Shown here: positions 57,141 to 64,000 of the stretch, piece by piece
How positions within the stretch are numbered: position 1 is the stretch's first letter
How the letters are laid out: each line of letters opens with the position of its first letter
Assembly (NCBI RefSeq): GCF_020010905.1
Contig: NZ_JAGJBY010000001.1
Location: 4,856,001 to 4,920,000, forward strand
Source of the DNA: Streptomyces acidiscabies
GTDB taxonomy: Bacteria; Actinomycetota; Actinomycetes; Streptomycetales; Streptomycetaceae
Reading direction: 5' to 3'
Length of the DNA: 64,000 bases
Made by a program: the position numbers and the translations under genes
Notes under the pieces: model-generated
Database searches by the model: none
Told to the model about the DNA's origin: nothing
The model's input: only the letters and a program-made list of their open reading frames with translations

Positions 57141-59621
57141 GTGGAGGCCGAGTTGGCGGGTCTTGCCGCGTCGGGGGCGACGGCGCTGGTCGGGCTGATC
57201 GTCTCCGAGGGGTTCGAGCGGGCGAAGAGCGGACTGACCCGGTTCTTCGGACGACGGGCCTCGGGCGAGGGCGCCGAGGAGGAACTGGCAGCTGCACACG
57301 AGGAGTTGGGCGGGGCGGGCGACACCGGCGCTCGGGCAGCTGTCCAGGACCGCCTGCGCCACCGCCTGGAGGAGGTGTTCCAGGAGGACTCCGGCGCCGC
57401 GGCCGAACTGGCACGCCTGCTGTCCGACCTGGCCCCGGACGCGTCACGCGGCTACGTCGAGCTGGTCGGCGCGGGCGTGAACCACGGCCTGGTGCTCCAG
57501 GGTTCACCCGTCCACGGGAACATCCATTTCCACGTCCCGGCAGCACCCTCACCCGCCCCGGACCGCCGGGTCAGACCTGACCAAGTCCCCGCCCTGACCA
57601 TGCCGTTCAGCAACCGGGAGGCCGAACTCGGAACCCTGGAGACGAGGCTCGGCGCGAGAGCGGGCGCAGCCGTGGGCGTGGACGTCCTGTTCGGCCCTCC
57701 CGGCGTCGGCAAGTCGGCCATGGCCTGGCGGTGCGCGGAGAAGACCAAGGCCCATTTCCCGGACGGCCAGCTGTACGTGGATTTCGCGGCCCTGCGCGAC
57801 GGATCCGCCCCTCTGCCCGGCCCCGGCGGGGACGTCTCCGAGGCCCTGGCCATGTGCCTGAGGTCGCTGCCGGGAGGAGAACTCGGCATCCCGGACTCGC
57901 TCCACGACCGCACCAACCTGTTCCGCTCGCGCACGGCCGACCTGCGGATCCTGCTCGTCCTCGACGACGTCGACCAGGCCGCACAGGTCCGTGCCCTCAT
58001 CCCCAAGGGGCCGGGCAGCGCCGTACTGGCCACGAGCCAGCGCCGGATCGGTGAGCTGGCCGTCGGGGGCAGCGCCCGGTTCGTCCGCGTCGAGACGCTG
58101 GACACGCACGGCGGGCTGGAGCTGTTGCGGGACCGGTGCTGCAGGGAGGTGGTCGAAGCCGAACCGGAGGCCGCGAAGCGCCTGGTGGAGCTGTGCGACG
58201 GGCTGCCCGTGGCATTGCTGGTGGTGGCGGCACGGCTGAACGACGAGTGCCTGAGCATGGCGGAACTGGCCGCCGAACTCGACGACGAGGCCGGCCGGCT
58301 GGCCGGTCTCGCACTGGATGGGGAGGAGTCCGTCGTGTCCACTGTCCTGGGTCCCACGTACCGGCTGCTGCCGCCCGAAGCGGCCCGGCTCTACCGGCTG
58401 CTCGGCCTGCTGCCGGTAGGCCGCTTCGACGCGGGCGTGGCCGCCGTCGCCGCCGAGGTCACCCCGGAACGCGCCAAGAGCCTGCTGCTCGTCCTGGTGA
58501 AGGACGGCCTGGTGGAGAAGGCGCACGACGACCGGTACCGCATGCACGACCTGATCCGGCTGCACGCCCGTGAGCGCGCGGCCGAGGAGGAGCCGGCGAC
58601 CGAGCAGACGGCGCTGATCGAGCGCGTGGGCACGCACTACCTCGTGCTCTGCGCGTTCGCGGACCGGGCGCTCAGGAAGGAACGGCTGCGGGCCGCCGAC
58701 CTCTCGCACCTGCTGCGCGGCGCCGCCGACCCCTTCGCCACGGCCGGCGGTCCGCCGCCGCTGGAGTGGCTGGACGCCGAGCACACCACCGTCCTCGCGG
58801 TCCTGCGCGAGGCCGTCCGGCACGAGCTGTACCCCCTGGCCCGCAGGCTGGCCGAGTCGTTCTCGGTGCTGTTCCTCTACCACCGCTACCTCAGGACCTG
58901 GGTGGAGGTACTGGAGCTGGGCATCGAGGCGGCCGAGAAGGGGGAGCCCGACGAGGAGGCCCGGGCGACCGGTGCCAGGCTGCGCAGCCTGCTGTCGCGT
59001 CCGCTGCTCGACCTCGGCGAGAACGACCGCGCGGGAGAACAACTGGAGCGGGCCGTCGCCCTGGCCGAGACGACCGACCGCCTCGCGCTGAAGGCATCCG
59101 TCCACGAGTTCCTCGGCCGGTACCTGGACGTCGTCGACCCGCCCCGGGCGGCCGATGCGTACCGGCGCTCCCTCCAGCTCAACGAGCAGGCGGGGGAGAC
59201 GCGCGGCGCCGCCCTCGTCACCTTCTTCCTCGGCTGCGCGCTGGACGCCCAGGGCGAGCACGCGGAGGCCCTGACCCTGCTGCGCCGGGCGCACCAGGAG
59301 CTGACGGACCGCGCCGAGCCCGACCTGCGGATGGCGGCGCGGGCGAAGGCCGCCATCGGCGTCGTACACGGCCGTCTCGGCGACACCGCGCAGGCGATGC
59401 ACGACCTGCGGGAGGCGATCGGGGAGCTGGCCGGGGTGGCGGACGGGATGCAGTACGAGGCACAGGCCCGGGTCCGGCTCGCCGATATCGCCGAAGAGGC
59501 CGGCGGTCACGAGGAGCTGGTGCGCGAGTGCCTGAGCCGCGCCGCCGCCATCTACGAGGCGCTCGGCGACAGCCGCCGGGAAGAGGAACTGCGGCGCCGC
59601 CTGGGGGACTTCGGAGGCTGA
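57141..59621 (+). CDS. NB-ARC/TPR STAND protein with N-terminal helical module
   Basis: 826 residues. N-terminal module (1-130): a hydrophobic helix LAGLAASGATALVGLIVSEG, charged helices, then the short motif GAGVNHGLVLQGSPVHGNIHF, which resembles the linker found before effector domains in Streptomyces STAND proteins. The NB-ARC ATPase follows: P-loop FGPPGVGKSAMAWRC (about 183), RILLVLDDVDQAAQVRALIP, SAVLATSQRR, ELCDGLPVALLVVAARL and MHDLIRLHARERA. About 270 residues of TPR-like helices end the chain. There is no DNA-binding domain, unlike AfsR. GTG 57141 has AGGGGG four bases upstream. Possible role in signalling or immunity; no effector enzyme is fused. Confidence 0.87.
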   Translation: MEAELAGLAASGATALVGLIVSEGFERAKSGLTRFFGRRASGEGAEEELAAAHEELGGAGDTGARAAVQDRLRHRLEEVFQEDSGAAAELARLLSDLAPDASRGYVELVGAGVNHGLVLQGSPVHGNIHFHVPAAPSPAPDRRVRPDQVPALTMPFSNREAELGTLETRLGARAGAAVGVDVLFGPPGVGKSAMAWRCAEKTKAHFPDGQLYVDFAALRDGSAPLPGPGGDVSEALAMCLRSLPGGELGIPDSLHDRTNLFRSRTADLRILLVLDDVDQAAQVRALIPKGPGSAVLATSQRRIGELAVGGSARFVRVETLDTHGGLELLRDRCCREVVEAEPEAAKRLVELCDGLPVALLVVAARLNDECLSMAELAAELDDEAGRLAGLALDGEESVVSTVLGPTYRLLPPEAARLYRLLGLLPVGRFDAGVAAVAAEVTPERAKSLLLVLVKDGLVEKAHDDRYRMHDLIRLHARERAAEEEPATEQTALIERVGTHYLVLCAFADRALRKERLRAADLSHLLRGAADPFATAGGPPPLEWLDAEHTTVLAVLREAVRHELYPLARRLAESFSVLFLYHRYLRTWVEVLELGIEAAEKGEPDEEARATGARLRSLLSRPLLDLGENDRAGEQLERAVALAETTDRLALKASVHEFLGRYLDVVDPPRAADAYRRSLQLNEQAGETRGAALVTFFLGCALDAQGEHAEALTLLRRAHQELTDRAEPDLRMAARAKAAIGVVHGRLGDTAQAMHDLREAIGELAGVADGMQYEAQARVRLADIAEEAGGHEELVRECLSRAAAIYEALGDSRREEELRRRLGDFGG

Positions 59622-59624
59622 GCC

Positions 59625-61337
59625 CTATCCGAGACGAAGACGCAGGACGACGTCCTCGTCCCGCACCCCGTCGACGTACAGCGTCACCTGCGCGTCGTCC
59701 AGCGCGAGCCCCGCGCGCAGACAGGCGTAGACGACCGCCGCCGGCAGGCCCGGGTCCGGCACCGGTCCCGTGACCCCGGCCTCCACGACGCGGCCGTCCC
59801 TGAGCCCGGCCAGATAGCCGCCTCCGCGCACCGCCGACGCCGCGAGGAGACTGCCGGGGAACCGGGCGAGGGTGTCCTCGATCCAGCGCAGTGCCGCGAC
59901 CGGCGTCGGTGCGCGGTGGCGTCGGACCAGGACAGAGGCGCTCTCGGTCAGCCGGCGGTCGCGCTCGTCGTCCGCGCAGGCCAGGTGGGTGAAGAGGGCG
60001 TCGGAGTCGGGGAGGGGATCGCCGTACGCGGTCACGGCCGCCGGGAAGCGGCGCACGGTGACCGTCGGCGTCGCCCCGCCGGTGACGCCGGTGGTCACCT
60101 GCCACGAGGTGACCGGTGCGGCGGGCGGGTCCGGGACGGGCAGCGTCGCGGGGGCCGGGGGAGCGGAGGAGGGTTCCGGGAGTCTCAGCAGGTCGTAGAG
60201 GGCGGTGCGCAGCCGGGCGAGCGCGTGCCCCGGCTCGGCGAAGGCATGCGTGGCGACCTCGGTGTACCGGTCGGGCGTGTGCTCCCGTACGGCGTCCTCC
60301 ACCTGTCGGCGCAGGTCTCCCCGCGTGTCGAGCCGGGGCGCGAGGGACGCCAGGCGGTGGGCGGCCGTCCCCGGCACCGCGTCGCTGCCGAAGGCGGCCA
60401 GCAGCAGGGGCGTTCCCGCAGCCGCCCCGTACAGCGTCACGGAACCGTGATCGCCGATCACGACGTCGGCGGCGACCAGCGCGGGGCGCCAGGCGTGGGC
60501 GGCCGGCATCAGCAGCAGCCCTGCCTCCAGGGCGGCGGCCTGAAGGGTACGGATCTGCCAGGCGCCGTGCGCCGACCACACGTTGGGGTGCACGATCGCG
60601 CCGACCCGGTACGCGTCGAGGGGAAGGTGCGCGAGGAGCCGGGGGAGCAGGTCCGGACGGCTGCCCAGGAGGGAGGTCGGCCCCCAGGTCGAACTGACCA
60701 TGACCAGACGTTGGTCCTCCGCGACGCCCAGCGCCTCGCGGTACGCCGCCCTGTGGTCCCGGCTCTCGGCCAGTTCGTCGAAGCACGGGTCACCCACCAG
60801 CAGTGTGTGCCCCGCCGCCTTCGGGTGAGCGGCGAGCAACTGCTCCTCCTGCGCCGGGTGCGAGATCGCCAGCCAGGCGCGTCCCGATTCCAGCAAGGAG
60901 TCCGGTACGACGCCGGAGAGCCGCTCGCGGTGACTGCGGGAGTCCGGTACGAGCTTCTGGAAGCCGACGCCGTGCGGCAGCACCAGCACGGGGCAGTCGC
61001 CCTCCGGCACGTCGATGTTCTCGCTGGCCGACAGGATCAGGTCGGGGGAGATACGGCCCACCTGTTCCCAGGGGGCGACCCGGCACCCGGCGGTGCGCAG
61101 GAGGTCGAGCACGCCGTCGTTGAACGCGGAGGTGGGGTCGTGCGCGAAGACGACGGTCACGCGGGGGTCGTCACGCAGAAGCGCGGGCAGCGTTTCCAGG
61201 ACGCGCACGGTCGAGGTGAAAGTACGGGCGGCGACGATGAGCGTGCGCTCGCCTCGGAAGGTGATCCAGCGGTGGGCGTCGGGCCCCACAGGCACACGAA
61301 GCGGCTGACTACCGAACAAGCCGACCGCCTCTAACAA
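59625..61337 (-). CDS. GT-B-like glycosyltransferase-related protein with TTG start and TTA second codon
   Basis: 570 residues. The first 370 resemble GT-B/CDP-glycerol glycerophosphotransferase folds: RTLIVAARTFTSTVRVLETLP, VVFAHDPTSAFNDG, CPVLVLPHGVGFQKL, TLLVGDPCFDEL, RLVMVSSTWGPTSLLG and the donor-site-like ADVVIGDHGSVTLYGAAAGTPLLLA. The last 200 residues are an unrecognised domain rich in Pro linkers. The start is TTG 61337, supported by GGAGG seven bases upstream; the next codon is TTA (61332-61334), a rare leucine codon. A later GTG start would remove the TTA but has no ribosome site. The stop lies three bases from that of the convergent NB-ARC gene. Enzyme activity is unproven. Confidence 0.75.
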   Translation of the reverse strand: MLEAVGLFGSQPLRVPVGPDAHRWITFRGERTLIVAARTFTSTVRVLETLPALLRDDPRVTVVFAHDPTSAFNDGVLDLLRTAGCRVAPWEQVGRISPDLILSASENIDVPEGDCPVLVLPHGVGFQKLVPDSRSHRERLSGVVPDSLLESGRAWLAISHPAQEEQLLAAHPKAAGHTLLVGDPCFDELAESRDHRAAYREALGVAEDQRLVMVSSTWGPTSLLGSRPDLLPRLLAHLPLDAYRVGAIVHPNVWSAHGAWQIRTLQAAALEAGLLLMPAAHAWRPALVAADVVIGDHGSVTLYGAAAGTPLLLAAFGSDAVPGTAAHRLASLAPRLDTRGDLRRQVEDAVREHTPDRYTEVATHAFAEPGHALARLRTALYDLLRLPEPSSAPPAPATLPVPDPPAAPVTSWQVTTGVTGGATPTVTVRRFPAAVTAYGDPLPDSDALFTHLACADDERDRRLTESASVLVRRHRAPTPVAALRWIEDTLARFPGSLLAASAVRGGGYLAGLRDGRVVEAGVTGPVPDPGLPAAVVYACLRAGLALDDAQVTLYVDGVRDEDVVLRLRLG

Positions 61338-61762
61338 ACCTGGTCCTCCAGTCGATCAGCGGTTCGCGGCTGATGGCGCTTTTATCGCATTTCAAGCCGG
61401 TTGGCAATCTTTTGAGAAATCTGAGGGTGAGGGGGTGCGTGAACCCGTACACAGTAACGAACCACACGCTCCCTCCCCGCTCCTCGCTCCTCAGCACCCG
61501 ACAGTGAACCTCCGCTGCACGAACGACACTCCCGCCCACCGGTTACGACACCTCCTGCCGGATGCCCGGACCGCGACCCCGTTGAGTGAACTCCCCGTGT
61601 GCCGTGCCGAACACGCGCCACCCCCGGTGATCGACTGCGGAGCCGAAACGTTCGTCCGCTATGCCGAGGTGGCTGGTTGTGAAGTCTGTAATCGACAGGT
61701 CCCGTGAGGGGCAGAGGTACGTACGGCCGGACGCCGCCCGGCGTGTGGTGGTCTCCGTGTCG
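61338..61762. promoter_or_regulatory. 425-base divergent intergenic region with promoter for the TTA gene
   Basis: On the minus strand TTGCCA (61402-61407), 17-base spacer and TAAAAG (61379-61384) form a good vegetative-type promoter about 35 bases before the ribosome site of the GT-B-like gene. The rest, toward the MFS gene, holds no credible gene; a 90-codon frame at 61435-61707 looks non-coding. Confidence 0.58.
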
Positions 61763-62992
61763 ATGCCGGTGCTGATGCGCCGTACCCGGGGGAGGCACCG
61801 GATCTGGGTCGCCGTGGCGGCGGTGGTGTTCCAACTCGCCCTGGGGTCCGTCTATTCGTGGAGCGTGTTCGCGCGGGCGCTGAGGGAACCCGGCTCGACG
61901 TTCGCGTTCGACGCGACGCGCGCCACGCTGCCGTTCAGCGTCGCCGTCGGGATGGTGTTCGTCGGGACCTGGTGCGGCGGCCGGCTCCAGGAGCGGCACG
62001 GTTCCCGGGTCACGGCGATGATCGGCGCGGGGATCTACTCGGCCGGGATCATCGCCTGCTCGGCCGCCCGGGACGCGGCCGACCTGTGGGTCCTGATCCT
62101 CTGCTACGGCGTCGTCTCCGGAGTCGGGCTCGGCATCGGGTACATCGTCCCGACCGCCCTGCTCCAGCGCTGGTTCCCCGACAAGCGGGGGCTGATCACC
62201 GGCATCAGCGTCGGCGGCTTCGGCCTCGGGCCGGTGCTCAGCGCGCCGGTGCTGGCGGCCCTCGTCCACCGCTACGAGACCGTACCCACCCAGGCGTTCC
62301 TGCCGATGGGCCTGCTCTGCGCGGCGATGACCCTGCCGGCGGCGTGGCTGTTCGTGAACCCGCCCGCGTCCGCGTCCGCCTCCGTCGTGGTCGGCCGCAG
62401 CGTACGGCCCTCCTTCACCGGGCGTGAGGCGCTGCGCAGCCGCGAGTGGTACCTCCTCGCGACGATCCTGTTCGCCAGCGCGCTCGCGGGCATCAGCCTC
62501 GTCAGCGTGCTGGCCCCCGCCGCGCACGCCATCTCCGGGTACGACGCCGGGTCCGCGGCGGCGCTCACCGCGGCGGCCGGGGTCTTCAACGGCGTGGGCC
62601 GCCCGCTGGCCGGCGCGATCTCCGAACGGGCGGGCCGGATGCGGACGTTCGCCGTCCTCCTCGTCGTCCAGGGCCTCGCGCTCCTCGCCCTGCCCTGGGC
62701 CCACGACCCCGCCCTCTTCGCCGTCCTCGTCTGCGCGGTCAGCCTCGCGAACGGCGGCGGGTTCGGGACGATGCCCGCAACTGCCGGTGACTTCTTCGGT
62801 GTTGCCCACATCGGCGCCGTCTACGGTCCGATGCTCGTCTCCTGGAGCCTGGCCGGCGTCATCGGCCCCCTGACCACCGCTCACCTCGCGAGTGACGGCT
62901 ACACCACGGCGTTCGTCACGGTCGGCGTGGTGACGCTCGCGGCGGTGGTCCTGACGGCGATCACGAGACCGCCGGCGCCACGGACGACGTGA
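61763..62992 (+). CDS. MFS transporter, oxalate/formate antiporter (OFA) family
   Basis: 409 residues from ATG 61763, with about 12 membrane spans. OFA-type features: WVAVAAVVFQLALGSVYSWSVFARAL in the first span, RLQERHGSRVTAMIGAG in the loop 2-3 motif, GVGLGIGYIVPTALLQRWFPDKRGLITGISVGGFGLGP, and GGGFGTMPATAGDFFG in a late span. It probably exchanges small organic anions. No strong ribosome site is visible at any of several possible starts, so the N-terminus is uncertain. A terminator follows the stop. Confidence 0.86.
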   Translation: MPVLMRRTRGRHRIWVAVAAVVFQLALGSVYSWSVFARALREPGSTFAFDATRATLPFSVAVGMVFVGTWCGGRLQERHGSRVTAMIGAGIYSAGIIACSAARDAADLWVLILCYGVVSGVGLGIGYIVPTALLQRWFPDKRGLITGISVGGFGLGPVLSAPVLAALVHRYETVPTQAFLPMGLLCAAMTLPAAWLFVNPPASASASVVVGRSVRPSFTGREALRSREWYLLATILFASALAGISLVSVLAPAAHAISGYDAGSAAALTAAAGVFNGVGRPLAGAISERAGRMRTFAVLLVVQGLALLALPWAHDPALFAVLVCAVSLANGGGFGTMPATAGDFFGVAHIGAVYGPMLVSWSLAGVIGPLTTAHLASDGYTTAFVTVGVVTLAAVVLTAITRPPAPRTT

Positions 62993-63000
62993 TCCTGTAC

Positions 63001-63028
63001 GGGGGTGACCCGCACGGCGGTCACCCCC
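63001..63028 (+). terminator. Stem-loop after the MFS gene
   Basis: A ten-base perfect stem GGGGGTGACC (63001-63010) with GGTCACCCCC (63019-63028), loop of eight bases, between convergent genes. Confidence 0.75.
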
Positions 63029-63096
63029 AACCAGGCGGTCAGTACGGCGAGGACGACCACCCCCGCATCCGCGAGGCCGCTGAAGGCGAGGCCCGC

Positions 63097-63750
63097 TCAG
63101 ATCACCCCCCGCACCGCCTTCTCGAACCCCTCCACATGCCTGCGCGCCAGCTCCTGTGCCCGGTCCGGCTCGCCCGTCACGATCGCCTCGATCAGTGGTC
63201 CGTGTTCGACGACGTGGCCCGCCATGTCGGGGAGGCGGTCGATGAAGAGGCACCAGATGCGGGTCGCGAGGTTGTCGTACTGGACGAGGGTGTCCTCCAG
63301 GTAGGGGTTGCCGGTCGCGGCGTAGACGGCGCGGTGCACCTGGAGGTCGAGGCGGAGCAGGGCGGTCGCGCCCTGGCGGCGGGTGTCCGCGCTCTCCAAC
63401 TCGCCCCGCAGCCCGGTGAGTACGGCCCGGTCGGCGGGGGTGGCCCGGCGTGCGGCCTGCGCGGCGGCGAGGGGTTCCAGTTCCTGGCGGACCTCGGAGA
63501 CGTGCGCGAGGTCGGTGATGTTGACGTCCGTGGCGAAGGTCCCGCGCCGGGGGTACGTCGTGATGAGCCGCTCGTACTGGAGCCGCTTGAGCGCCTCGCG
63601 CAGCGGCGTGCGGCCGACCCCGAGGGACTGCGCCAACTGCTCCTCGTTGATGGGCGCGCCGGGCCGGATCGCGAGCAGGACGAGCTGGTCGCGTACGGCG
63701 CGGTACGCCTGTTCGGCGAGGGACAGCTCCTCGGCCGCCGTCTGCTGCAT
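63097..63750 (-). CDS. GntR-family (FadR subfamily) regulator
   Basis: 217 residues. Winged HTH: LAEQAYRAVRDQLVLLAIRPGAPI, then NEEQLAQSLGVGRTPLREALKRLQYERLITTYPRRGTF. The FCD ligand domain has the metal-binding-type Asp/His pattern: LDLQVHRAVYAATGNPYLED, then DRLPDMAGHVVEHGPLIEAIVTG. ATG 63750. It is divergent from the serine hydroxymethyltransferase gene, with a palindrome between them, and convergent with the OFA transporter. It likely controls glyA and itself; the effector may be an amino acid or C1-related acid. Confidence 0.9.
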   Translation of the reverse strand: MQQTAAEELSLAEQAYRAVRDQLVLLAIRPGAPINEEQLAQSLGVGRTPLREALKRLQYERLITTYPRRGTFATDVNITDLAHVSEVRQELEPLAAAQAARRATPADRAVLTGLRGELESADTRRQGATALLRLDLQVHRAVYAATGNPYLEDTLVQYDNLATRIWCLFIDRLPDMAGHVVEHGPLIEAIVTGEPDRAQELARRHVEGFEKAVRGVI

Positions 63751-63800
63751 GGACGCCCCCTTGACGCGTGCGGTGAGCTCCCATACGTTACCGCACAGCT

Positions 63801-63810
63801 TGATATATCA
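63801..63810. promoter_or_regulatory. Palindromic operator between GntR and glyA genes
   Basis: TGATATATCA is a perfect ten-base palindrome in otherwise G+C-rich DNA; a related GTATCAG follows at 63816-63822. The form fits GntR/FadR-type operators. Confidence 0.55.
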
Positions 63811-63845
63811 GTCGCGTATCAGCCGGTTCCCAGGATGGTGAACAG

Positions 63846-64000
63846 ATGACCCTGTCCCTCCCGCTCGCCGCACTCGACCCGGACGTGTCCGCCGCCGTCG
63901 CGGCCGAACTGCACCGCCAGCAGTCGACGCTGGAGATGATCGCCTCCGAGAACTTCGCGCCCGTCGCGGTCCTGGAGGCCCAGGGCTCGGTGCTCACGAA
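63846..64000 (+). CDS. glyA: Serine hydroxymethyltransferase, 5' part
   Basis: The first 51 residues are present (MTLSLPLAALDPDVSAAVAA..., then HRQQSTLEMIASENFAPVAVLEAQGSVLTN). The segment LEMIASENF is the SHMT N-terminal signature. The enzyme converts serine and THF to glycine and methylene-THF, or the reverse, and could use glycine and C1 units arising from betaine breakdown. ATG 63846. The gene continues beyond the right edge. Confidence 0.93.
   Translation, partial: MTLSLPLAALDPDVSAAVAAELHRQQSTLEMIASENFAPVAVLEAQGSVLT

Noticed and set aside
61435..61707. 90-codon plus-strand frame in the divergent gap before the MFS gene
   Set aside because: Pro/His/Arg-rich with no pattern of a folded protein and no ribosome site.

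Overview
The window is about 72% G+C and reads as a Streptomyces (or close actinomycete) chromosome segment. Signs are frequent GTG and TTG starts with GGAGG-type ribosome sites, NodD-type LysR, ROK, IclR, TetR and ArsR regulators, an S-(hydroxymethyl)mycothiol dehydrogenase, an ECF42-type sigma factor with a DGPF partner, and a few rare TTA leucine codons of the kind that make genes depend on bldA tRNA. I saw no rRNA, tRNA, CRISPR array, prophage or intact insertion sequence.

Layout. 1-7.4 kb: a sugar-uptake operon on the minus strand (lipoprotein binding protein, two permeases, cytoplasmic GH38 alpha-mannosidase cut by the left edge) with a divergent ROK regulator; an inverted repeat lies between the -35 and -10 of the operon promoter. 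7.5-14.1 kb: a small conserved protein and two divergent giant LuxR-type ATPase regulators, each carrying in-frame tandem peptide repeats in linkers. 14.5-19.3 kb: a secreted GH5 glycosidase, a zinc-ribbon protein, an island of three Roadblock/LC7 proteins with a DUF4388-like protein but no kinase or GTPase, a 168-base MITE-like element, and an MT0933-type antitoxin-like protein. 19.4-37.5 kb: a LysR gene and then a coherent choline/glycine-betaine catabolic cluster.

In that cluster an OpuA-type ABC transporter (with a fused double permease) imports substrate, BetA and BetB oxidise choline to betaine, a three-component Rieske monooxygenase removes the first methyl as formaldehyde, and mycothiol-dependent formaldehyde dehydrogenase detoxifies it. 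A dimethylglycine oxidase-type flavoprotein passes a C1 unit to folate, and FolD plus PurU turn that unit into formate. Six promoter regions in this block carry pairs of 17-base imperfect palindromes spaced exactly 19 bases apart. Five of them also share TTGAC-type -35 boxes, a 17-base spacer and the operator pair starting right after the -10. The IclR gene in the middle is the obvious candidate regulator. No sarcosine oxidase is visible.

37.5-64 kb: accessory and housekeeping genes. These are an asparagine synthetase, a GNAT enzyme, a two-gene module of a P-loop ATPase plus a membrane-tethered periplasmic-binding-protein-like receptor, a DJ-1/PfpI protein, three TetR genes, a threonine aldolase, a quinone reductase/ArsR divergent pair, the ECF42/DGPF pair, an ArsR/NmrA pair with clear operators, secreted AMIN-like and ricin-lectin proteins, a MalY/PatB aminotransferase, an NB-ARC/TPR STAND protein facing a GT-B-like protein that begins TTG-TTA, an OFA-type MFS transporter, a GntR regulator, and the first 51 codons of serine hydroxymethyltransferase at the right edge.
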